Shown in pieces: positions 1 to 5,709 of a stretch of 5,709 bases of DNA. Within the stretch, counting starts at the first letter, position 1; the number at the start of each line of letters is the position of its first letter. The stretch is taken from contig CAJUEU010000073.1 in assembly GCA_910585735.1 (NCBI GenBank), positions 1 through 5,709 of the forward strand. The letters run 5' to 3'. The translations under genes and the position numbers were made by a program. Origin of the DNA: an uncultured Oscillospiraceae bacterium. Lineage in GTDB: Bacteria; Bacillota; Clostridia; Oscillospirales; Oscillospiraceae. The notes beneath the pieces are model-generated. The model saw only the letters and a list, made by a program, of their open reading frames with translations. It was not told where the DNA came from and did not search any database.

Positions 1-1340
<1,340 letters not shown>

Positions 1341-1370
1341 GCAAACATGCCGGGGGCACGTTTGTAGCGT

Positions 1371-1410
1371 AGGCCCCGGGCAACTTATTTGCCCGGGGTC
1401 TCGTTTCTTA
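1371..1410 (+). terminator. Rho-independent terminator after glycogen phosphorylase
   Basis: A perfect 10-bp stem, 1374-1383 paired with 1389-1398 (CCCCGGGCAA / TTGCCCGGGG), encloses a 5-base loop and can be extended outward by G-U, G-C and A-U pairs to 1371/1401. It is followed by the T-rich stretch TCGTTTCTT. It starts 30 bases after the glycogen phosphorylase stop codon, as expected for an intrinsic terminator. Confidence 0.85.
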
Positions 1411-1443
1411 AAAATCGTCTACACCGCAAATCCACACAGACCA

Positions 1444-1476
1444 AGGCCCCGGTCACTGACCGGGGCCTCGCTTTTG
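1444..1476 (+). terminator. Second, tandem GC-rich terminator hairpin
   Basis: AGGCCCCGGTC (1444-1454) pairs perfectly with GACCGGGGCCT (1458-1468) around a 3-base loop (the innermost pair may open), followed by CGCTTTTG. It lies about 45 bases after the first terminator and uses the same GGCCCCGG core, so it may be a backup terminator or a partial duplication. The T-tract is short, so efficiency is uncertain. Confidence 0.65.
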
Positions 1477-1490
1477 AAATGCACAGCTCT

Positions 1491-1521
1491 GGACAGCAGG
1501 GACGGTTCTTCTGTCCTTTTT
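1491..1521. repeat. REP-like hairpin, or third terminator
   Basis: GGACAG (1491-1496) pairs with CTGTCC (1511-1516), and the loop contains GGGACGGTTCTT. Five T residues follow, so the hairpin could also terminate plus-strand transcription. The GGGACGGTTCTTCTGTCC core resembles, from memory, a motif scattered through intergenic regions of many Clostridia as REP-type palindromes mobilised by IS200/Y1-family transposases. No transposase or second copy is present in this window, so that identity is inferred. Confidence 0.4.
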
Positions 1522-1540
1522 CAAAAAATGTAAAACATGC

Positions 1541-1569
1541 TTGACATTCTCCCTCAGGTCTGTTATACT
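1541..1569 (+). promoter_or_regulatory. Sigma-A-type promoter of the repressor / membrane-protein operon
   Basis: A perfect -35 hexamer TTGACA (1541-1546) is followed by a 17-base spacer and a -10 hexamer TATACT (1564-1569). TG at 1561-1562 gives an extended -10 element. The predicted start point, near 1576, coincides with the inverted repeat described separately. The promoter lies about 45 bases upstream of the TTG start of the Xre gene, and no competing promoter is visible nearby. Confidence 0.85.
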
Positions 1570-1575
1570 CAAACC

Positions 1576-1591
1576 GTAAAGTAAACTTTAC
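1576..1591. promoter_or_regulatory. Probable operator: 7-2-7 inverted repeat at the transcription start
   Basis: GTAAAGT (1576-1582) and ACTTTAC (1585-1591) form a perfect inverted repeat with a 2-base AA spacer. It begins 6 bases after the -10 box and covers the predicted transcription start. The size and symmetry fit a site for a small dimeric Xre-type repressor, and the next gene encodes one, so negative autoregulation is the simplest reading. This is inferred from position and symmetry only. Confidence 0.6.
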
Positions 1592-1597
1592 ATTTCG

Positions 1598-1606
1598 AAA
1601 GGAGGT
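1598..1606 (+). promoter_or_regulatory. Strong ribosome binding site fixing a TTG start
   Basis: AAAGGAGGT (1598-1606) is nearly a full complement to the 3' end of 16S rRNA and lies 6 bases before the TTG at 1613. There is no in-frame ATG near the beginning of the reading frame, so this site decides the TTG start of the Xre-family gene. Confidence 0.85.
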
Positions 1607-1612
1607 CATCCC

Positions 1613-1810
1613 TTGACAAATCGAATCGCCGCGCTGCGGAAGGAGCGCAGGCTCTCCCAGGCCGAGCTGGCCGACGCTTTGGAGGTCACCCGGCAGACCA
1701 TTATCTCCCTGGAGAGCGGCCGCTACAACGCCTCTCTCCTGCTGGCCTATAAGATCGCAAAATACTTTGGCATGACCATCGAGGATGTATTTCTGTTTGA
1801 GGAGGAATGA
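1613..1810 (+). CDS. Small Xre/Cro-CI-type HTH transcriptional regulator
   Basis: A 65-residue protein made almost entirely of one HTH_3 (Cro/C1) DNA-binding domain. The helix-turn-helix is SQAELADALEV followed by the recognition helix TRQTIISLESGR, roughly residues 15-37. It then continues into the ...LLLAYKIAKYFGMTIEDVFLFEE segment typical of stand-alone regulators of this type. There is no sensor or dimerisation domain beyond this. The start is TTG at 1613, preceded by a near-ideal ribosome binding site. The gene is first in an operon with a small membrane protein, with only 3 bases between stop and next start. This pairing of a ~65-residue Xre protein with a multi-helix membrane protein is frequent in Firmicutes. 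The inverted repeat over its own transcription start suggests it represses the operon; other targets are unknown. Confidence 0.9.
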   Translation: MTNRIAALRKERRLSQAELADALEVTRQTIISLESGRYNASLLLAYKIAKYFGMTIEDVFLFEEE

Positions 1811-1813
1811 GAT

Positions 1814-2278
1814 ATGCTGGCAAAATTCATTTTCAGCTCGGATGATTTTGAAAAATCCCTCCGCCGCCGTCGGCTCTTCGCCCTGGGGATGCTGCTGGTG
1901 GGGATCACAGGCTTTTTGTGCTTCCTGTTCCTGGTCAACGGCAACGAGGACATCCCCAGCTTCATCCAGGGCTTTTACATGGGGGCGGCCACCGGCATCT
2001 CCCTAGGCTCCGTGGTCCTGCTCATCCGCTCCACCTATCTGCTGCGCCACCCCGGGGCCCTGAAAAAGGCCCGGATCAAGGAGACCGATGAGCGGGAAAA
2101 GCAGATCACCAATGACGCCTTCCGCCTGGCGGGAGCCGTCACCTTCTTCACCGTGGCCGCCGCTCTCTTCGTGGTCCTCCCCTTCAGCTTCGCCGCTTTC
2201 TATGCCCTGCTGGCCGTCATGGCCCTCTATTCCATCGTTTTTCTGATCGCCGGCTTCGTTCTCTCCAAAAAGCTGTAA
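1814..2278 (+). CDS. Four-helix membrane protein of a regulator/membrane-protein pair (DUF2178-like)
   Basis: A 154-residue integral membrane protein of unknown function. Hydrophobic segments lie at about residues 21-43, 51-73, 103-124 and 128-150, so four helices are likely. A charged loop between the second and third holds ARIKETDEREKQITNDA, which matches the DERE...I...A pattern that I associate with DUF2178-type proteins; that assignment is from memory. The ATG at 1814 is preceded by AGGAGG (1800-1805), which lies inside the end of the upstream Xre gene, so the two are translationally close and co-transcribed. The gene is followed at once by a strong terminator. By analogy with similar pairs, the membrane protein may influence the activity or level of the regulator, but nothing in the sequence proves it. 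Confidence 0.85.
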   Translation: MLAKFIFSSDDFEKSLRRRRLFALGMLLVGITGFLCFLFLVNGNEDIPSFIQGFYMGAATGISLGSVVLLIRSTYLLRHPGALKKARIKETDEREKQITNDAFRLAGAVTFFTVAAALFVVLPFSFAAFYALLAVMALYSIVFLIAGFVLSKKL

Positions 2279-2288
2279 ACACGTACAT

Positions 2289-2326
2289 ACAAACCGGGCG
2301 GCCCTTAATCGGGCCGCCCGGTTTGT
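2289..2326. terminator. Bidirectional terminator between convergent genes
   Basis: A perfect 16-bp stem pairs 2289-2304 with 2311-2326 around a 6-base loop (TTAATC). The GC-rich centre (CCGGGCGGCCC) is flanked by ACAAA / TTTGT, so the plus strand ends GGTTTGTTTC and the minus strand ends GGTTTGTATG. It starts 11 bases after the membrane-protein stop and ends 5 bases short of the stop of the minus-strand secreted-protein gene. It therefore probably serves both. Confidence 0.88.
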
Positions 2327-2331
2327 TTCAG

Positions 2332-4608
2332 TTATGCAGCTTCCTCCGGCCCGGTCACGTCCTGTACCTCAACGGGCGGGTCTATCCTGTTGATGGGCGT
2401 GTCGGGCATAATGCAGCCTCCGCCTGTCGGACCGGGGCAGGAATAGGACTCATACTGAGTCTTGGTGTATCCACACTGCGAGCATCTGCTTTCATACTCA
2501 GCATAATGCTTAGTCCCCTGGTGATAGTTGTTACCTGTATAGCCGACCCCTTTCATGGAATGGGACTCCAACTCTCCATCCGTTTTTGTCGCTCCGCATT
2601 TGCATGAGTAATTGTATACAGCCTTGTGGGCAACGGTGCTACTCTTCTGATAGCCCACAAAGCTACCCTTGCGCCAGGAATGATTTTCCGCTCCATCCAG
2701 AGAAGCTTGTACTGTTTTTTCCCCACAGCCAATACAATGTACGTTATATTTTTTGTAGACATTATGTTGGCTATCATCTATCCTTTCATATAGATAGCCG
2801 CAAAAATCGTCTTCACTGTATGCCCAAATATGTGAGTGCTGTATGGACTCAAGGTTTGCAGCACTACCGATAGCGTCTCCCAGAACATACGAATAATTTT
2901 CATCTGTTCCAAAGTTGGGATCGTTCATTATCATCAGCAGTTGTTGGTATATATCCGTCTCAATGCCTTCCTCAGCCTCCCTTGCCCACATCTCATTGGC
3001 AGGAGCTTCCTCCGGCCCGGCCACGTCCTGTACCTCAACGGGCGGGTCTATCTTATTGATACCGAAAATGCAGCCCTCGCCGTTATCGTTGCCGGGGCAG
3101 CTCTGGGACTCCCAGCGTCTTACAGTGTATCCGCAATCAGAGCAGCGCCATATCCACTCGACATAATGCAGTTTTCCCTTATGATAGTTGCTCCCAAAGT
3201 CATATTTGGACAGAGAGTGGGACTCTGTCTCCGACTCTGTTTTTGTCGCTCCGCATTTGCATGAGTAGTTATATGTAGCTTTGTGAGTGGAGCCATCAAC
3301 ACTCTGACAGCTCTCAAGACCACCTTTGCTCCAAGAGTGGGATTCCCATTCGCCATAATCGGTTACTGTCCCTGTTGAGGGGCACCCCGCCATAATGCAA
3401 TATGTTGAATGTCTTTCCCAAGTCCTATGCTGGAGTGCATTTTTTTCGTACCCGCTGCTTAAGAGATCATCGTATACCATATGATGCTCGTGGGTACCCT
3501 TCAAACTTGTAGCGCCATTGTTGCTTAAATCCAGTTCTGAACTCACAATAAAAAACTTGGCTTTTTCATCTTCATTTGCCGATCCTTCCATATCATCCAA
3601 AAGAGACTCAGCCTCCTCCGCCCCCGCTGCCTCAGCAATACGAGAGGCCGCTTCCTCCTCATGCTCATGGATTTCTTCCAAGCCAGGGGATTCTTCTGCT
3701 ACGAAGGTTTTCGTTTCCTCCGGCCCGGTCACGTCCTGTACCTCAACGGGTGGGTCAACCCTGTTGATGGGGAAATTGCAGCCGGTGCCGTCATTATTGC
3801 CGGGACAGGAGCGGGACTCCCACCGGGTCTCAGTGTATCCACATTTGGTGCAACTCCATGTCCACTCAAGATAGTGCAGAGCCCCTCTATGATAGTTGTT
3901 GCTTGTATACTCCATCTTTTTCATGGAGTGAGACTCGGTCTCTGGCTTCGTCATGGTCCTCCCACACACGCACGAATAGTTATATGTAGCTTCATGGGTG
4001 GATCCATCAACACTCTGAGCCCTTACAAGACTGCCTTTTTGATTATATGAGTGGTAATAATCCTGCGTTTCAACAAACAGTTCATTTTCGCCAGCCAAAA
4101 AGCACTCCGGTGTCTGACAGAAATATCTTATATATACTTCTTTAGTATGCACAAGGCCATTTTTATCCACATAACGTGGATTTGAGCGATTTGCAGTACC
4201 CCAATTATACTTACCGCATCTGGAACACTTGCTATGTGTGATCTCTTGTGCCGATGCCACAGAAATAATGTCTGCTGACATGGGAACTTGACTGGAATCG
4301 CTGCATACATGATATACAGCCCTTATAGTATTTTCTCCAGTCTTTTCAACCTCCACTACTTCCCAAATACAATCAGAGGTTTCACCGGGATGGATATCAA
4401 CACATGGTTCTTCCGAAAAAACTTCAGTTTCCTCCGGCTCGGGCACAACCTCTTCTGGTTTGACTATTTCCTCGGGTGTGGTAATTCCCTCCAGCTCGAT
4501 AGTCCCCTCCGGGACAGGCGGCTCCTCCGCCGGCCCGGCAAAGGCCGGGATAGCCAGGGCTGTACACAGGGACAGAACCAAAAGAACATGGAACAGTTTC
4601 TTCTTCAT
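2332..4608 (-). CDS. Secreted cysteine-rich triple-repeat protein of unknown function
   Basis: A 758-residue exported protein that I do not recognise as a named family. I chose the ATG at 4608 because it opens a classical signal peptide (KKK, hydrophobic core, AFA cleavage after about residue 24) and has AAGGGAG 9 bases upstream. A start 15 codons further upstream would bury the signal peptide. After an acidic Pro/Glu segment (residues 25-68) and a divergent Cys-containing region (69-131), there are three homologous units at about 160-298, 400-534 and 621-756. Each has cysteine pairs in the order C-x(2-4)-C, CxCG, CxxCGYT, C-x(7-8)-C, plus conserved HS, NYH and HY. Each ends in a linker with DPPVEVQDV and GPEE. 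Paired CxC/CxxC motifs suggest structural zinc ribbons, or disulfides if oxidised. A Glu/Ala-rich, possibly helical stretch (297-351) follows unit 1. No LPXTG motif, C-terminal membrane helix or catalytic motif is visible, so release or non-covalent surface attachment is likely. It has its own promoter. Confidence 0.88.
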   Translation of the reverse strand: MKKKLFHVLLVLSLCTALAIPAFAGPAEEPPVPEGTIELEGITTPEEIVKPEEVVPEPEETEVFSEEPCVDIHPGETSDCIWEVVEVEKTGENTIRAVYHVCSDSSQVPMSADIISVASAQEITHSKCSRCGKYNWGTANRSNPRYVDKNGLVHTKEVYIRYFCQTPECFLAGENELFVETQDYYHSYNQKGSLVRAQSVDGSTHEATYNYSCVCGRTMTKPETESHSMKKMEYTSNNYHRGALHYLEWTWSCTKCGYTETRWESRSCPGNNDGTGCNFPINRVDPPVEVQDVTGPEETKTFVAEESPGLEEIHEHEEEAASRIAEAAGAEEAESLLDDMEGSANEDEKAKFFIVSSELDLSNNGATSLKGTHEHHMVYDDLLSSGYEKNALQHRTWERHSTYCIMAGCPSTGTVTDYGEWESHSWSKGGLESCQSVDGSTHKATYNYSCKCGATKTESETESHSLSKYDFGSNYHKGKLHYVEWIWRCSDCGYTVRRWESQSCPGNDNGEGCIFGINKIDPPVEVQDVAGPEEAPANEMWAREAEEGIETDIYQQLLMIMNDPNFGTDENYSYVLGDAIGSAANLESIQHSHIWAYSEDDFCGYLYERIDDSQHNVYKKYNVHCIGCGEKTVQASLDGAENHSWRKGSFVGYQKSSTVAHKAVYNYSCKCGATKTDGELESHSMKGVGYTGNNYHQGTKHYAEYESRCSQCGYTKTQYESYSCPGPTGGGCIMPDTPINRIDPPVEVQDVTGPEEAA
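2341..2748 (-). repeat. Coding repeat unit 3 (C-terminal) of the secreted protein
   Basis: Encodes residues 621-756. Cysteines are C625/C628, C669/C671, C709/C712 and C724/C732, with HSW, NYH and KHY between them. This unit is the most divergent at protein level: the first pair is CxxC rather than C-x4-C, and the CPG loop is one residue shorter. Its linker DNA (2341-2394) differs from units 1 and 2 at only 3 of 54 positions each. The protein ends two alanines after the linker's GPEE, so the gene stops exactly at a repeat boundary. Confidence 0.85.
3007..3411 (-). repeat. Coding repeat unit 2 (central) of the secreted protein
   Basis: Encodes residues 400-534. Cysteines are C404/C409, C450/C452, C489/C492 and C504/C513, plus an unpaired C434. 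It shares the SVDGSTH-ATYNYSC segment with unit 1 and the YSCKCGATKT segment with unit 3. It carries a 29-base block (3239-3267) identical to 2582-2610 in unit 3. Linker DNA is 3007-3060. Confidence 0.85.
3715..4131 (-). repeat. Coding repeat unit 1 of the secreted protein
   Basis: Encodes residues 160-298. Cysteines are C164/C169, C213/C215, C253/C256 and C268/C277. It shares SVDGSTH-ATYNYSC with unit 2 but has VCGRTMTK where units 2 and 3 have KCGATKT. Linker DNA is 3715-3768. An additional CSRCG motif at residues 128-131, just upstream, may be a remnant of a further module. Confidence 0.85.
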
Positions 4609-4617
4609 GGTTCTACG

Positions 4618-4624
4618 CTCCCTT
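4618..4624 (-). promoter_or_regulatory. Ribosome binding site deciding the start of the secreted-protein gene
   Basis: On the minus strand AAGGGAG (4624-4618) lies 9 bases before the ATG at 4608. This supports that start over the in-frame ATG at 4653, which overlaps the predicted -10/start-point region and would place 15 extra residues before the signal peptide. Confidence 0.75.
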
Positions 4625-4657
4625 CCGATTATATTTGAGGAACATTTCTCCACTTAT

Positions 4658-4686
4658 AAAATACCACAGCCTTGCTGCATTGTCAA
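4658..4686 (-). promoter_or_regulatory. Promoter of the secreted-protein gene with AT-rich upstream tract
   Basis: On the minus strand a perfect TTGACA (4686-4681) is followed by 17 bases and TATTTT (4663-4658), preceded by TGG, which forms an extended -10. Upstream (4687-4735) lie long A and T runs that resemble an UP element. Predicted transcription starts near 4650, giving a leader of about 40 bases that contains the ribosome binding site. No clear repressor operator is seen. Confidence 0.78.
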
Positions 4687-4745
4687 CAAAAAATATGCAC
4701 AATATCTTTATTTTTTTAATTTTTTCACCAAAATTGGGGTCAAAT

Positions 4746-4788
4746 ACAAAGCATCCGCCCTCCCAAGCCGGGAGGGCGGATGCTTTGT
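4746..4788 (-). terminator. Rho-independent terminator of the RNase J gene
   Basis: A perfect 19-bp stem pairs 4746-4764 with 4770-4788 around a 5-base loop. On the minus strand the stem ends ATGCTTTGT and runs into ATTTG. It starts 3 bases after the RNase J stop codon and ends about 60 bases before the -35 box of the secreted-protein gene, so it insulates the two minus-strand units. Confidence 0.88.
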
Positions 4789-4791
4789 GTG

Positions 4792-5709
4792 TTACACTTC
4801 CATAATGACCGGCAGAACCATGGGGTTCCGCTTGGTCTTTTTGAAGAGGTAATTGGAGATCTCGTCCCGGAGGTCGCCCTTCACGGCGTTCCAGTCCCGG
4901 TAGTTGTTCCAGGCGCTCTTTTCCAGCGTTTGGGCCGCCAGGTCCTTCAGCTCCTCCATCAGGGCTTCGGACTCCTTCACGTAGATGAAGCCCCGGGTGA
5001 TAATGTCGGGGCCGGACAGGAGCCCGCCGTCCTGGCTGGACACGGTGGCCACCACCACGATCATGCCGTCCTCGGCCAGGTGCTTTCGGTCCCGGAGGAC
5101 CACAGCGCCCACGTCGCCCACGCCGTAGCCGTCCACAAAGACCCGCCCGGCGGGGACAGTGCCCGTGATCCGGGCTCCGGCGGGAGAGAGTTCTATGACC
5201 TTACCGATCTCGGTGACCACGATATTCCGGGGGTCCATCCCCATCTCCTGGGCCAGCTTGGCGTGGATCTTCAAATGCCGCTGCTCCCCGTGGACCGGGA
5301 TGAAATATTTGGGCTTCACCAGGGCGTGGATGATCTTCAGCTCGTCCTGGCAGGCGTGGCCGGACACGTGAAGCTCCCCGGCCCGCTCGTCCACCACCTC
5401 GGCCCCCTTGCGGTAGAGCTCGTTGATGACGTTGCCGATGGCATGCTCGTTACCCGGGATGGCGCTGGCCGAGAAAATGACCCGGTCCCCGGCCTGGATG
5501 TCGAACTGCCGGTGTGTGTTGAAAGCCATCCTTGTCATGGCTGACATGGTTTCCCCCTGGCTGCCGGTGGTGATGACGCACACCTTGTTCTTGGGCAGGG
5601 ACTTGATCTGGTTGATGTCCACCACGGTGCCCGCGGGGATGTTCATGTAGCCCAGCTCGCTGGAGACCTTGATGGCGCCGCCCATCAGCTCCACAATGCT
5701 CTTTGTTAT
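4792..5709 (-). CDS. rnj: Ribonuclease J, C-terminal part (5' end outside window)
   Basis: Metallo-beta-lactamase/beta-CASP ribonuclease with endonuclease and 5'-to-3' exonuclease activity, central to mRNA turnover and RNA maturation in the Firmicutes cytoplasm. The window holds 305 residues plus the stop, of the usual ~555, so the N-terminal metallo-beta-lactamase half lies beyond the right edge. Visible hallmarks are TTGSQGETMSAMTRMA and then the beta-CASP motifs SGHA and FIPVHGE-RHL--HA; the histidine of PVHGE is a metal ligand in this family. The C-terminal domain follows, with GVGDVGAVVLRDR, DGMIVVVATV and GPDIITRGFIYVKES. The frame is open to base 5709; the GTG at 5694 lies inside conserved sequence and is not the start. 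No defect is seen. Paralogues J1 and J2 cannot be told apart from this fragment. A strong hairpin directly after the stop ends the transcript. Confidence 0.96.
   Translation of the reverse strand: MTKSIVELMGGAIKVSSELGYMNIPAGTVVDINQIKSLPKNKVCVITTGSQGETMSAMTRMAFNTHRQFDIQAGDRVIFSASAIPGNEHAIGNVINELYRKGAEVVDERAGELHVSGHACQDELKIIHALVKPKYFIPVHGEQRHLKIHAKLAQEMGMDPRNIVVTEIGKVIELSPAGARITGTVPAGRVFVDGYGVGDVGAVVLRDRKHLAEDGMIVVVATVSSQDGGLLSGPDIITRGFIYVKESEALMEELKDLAAQTLEKSAWNNYRDWNAVKGDLRDEISNYLFKKTKRNPMVLPVIMEV

Noticed and set aside
1349..1380. Alternative pairing of GGGGC (1353-1357) with GCCCC (1373-1377) as an antiterminator or riboswitch
   Set aside because: It has only 5 base pairs, lies downstream of a stop codon, and the terminator stem is far more stable. 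No riboswitch core is present.
2323..4050. Three plus-strand open frames (2323-2607, 2836-3264, 3661-4050) that all encode a shared FLRPGHVLYLNG segment
   Set aside because: The shared segment is the antisense reading of the conserved linker DNA of the secreted gene. The frames lack ribosome binding sites and have no common start or length, so they are shadows of the repeats.
4609..4653. Upstream ATG at 4653 as the start of the secreted protein
   Set aside because: It overlaps the predicted -10/start-point region, lacks a ribosome binding site and would place 15 non-signal residues before a canonical signal peptide.
2332..4653. Repeats in the secreted gene as a CRISPR-like array
   Set aside because: There are only three copies, spaced 666 and 708 bases apart and all within one intact reading frame, so they are coding repeats.
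4780..5544. Long plus-strand frame opposite RNase J (254 codons)
   Set aside because: It is antisense to a clearly conserved RNase J, rich in His/Val/Gly from GC-rich codons, with no ribosome binding site. It is a reading-frame artefact.

Overview
The window looks like chromosomal DNA from a Gram-positive anaerobe of the Clostridia, most plausibly a moderately GC-rich gut member of the Oscillospiraceae. This rests on a recognisable RNase J, purine-rich AGGAGG ribosome binding sites, a TTG start, sigma-A-type promoters of TTGACA / extended -10 form, and the codon bias of the flanking genes. The genus is an inference, not something read from the sequence.

Layout from left to right. (1) Positions 1-1340, plus strand: the C-terminal part of a glycogen phosphorylase that enters from the left edge. 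(2) 1341-1612: an intergenic region with two strong GC-rich terminator hairpins, a third REP-like hairpin, and a well-formed promoter whose start point is covered by a 7-2-7 inverted repeat (probable operator). (3) 1613-2278, plus strand: a two-gene operon of a 65-residue Xre-type repressor (TTG start) and, 3 bases later, a four-helix membrane protein carrying a DERE-type motif. (4) 2289-2326: a 16-bp-stem hairpin shared by convergent transcription units. (5) 2332-4608, minus strand: a 758-residue exported protein with a signal peptide and three ~135-residue repeat units, each with eight ordered cysteines (potential zinc ribbons), joined by a nearly invariant Pro/Glu linker. (6) 4609-4791: its promoter, a T/A-rich upstream tract, and the terminator of the next gene. 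(7) 4792-5709, minus strand: the C-terminal ~305 residues of RNase J, leaving at the right edge.

The outer genes are core metabolism (glycogen breakdown) and RNA processing. The interior is accessory: an apparently autoregulated repressor/membrane-protein pair and a repeat-built secreted protein of unknown function. The secreted gene stands apart in base composition. It is visibly more AT-rich than its neighbours, apart from its GC-rich linker segments. Its repeats show a patchwork of DNA identity that suggests recent duplication or gene conversion. Nothing visible links the repressor operon functionally to the secreted protein; they converge on one terminator and have separate promoters. I see no CRISPR array, tRNA, rRNA, complete insertion sequence or attachment site.
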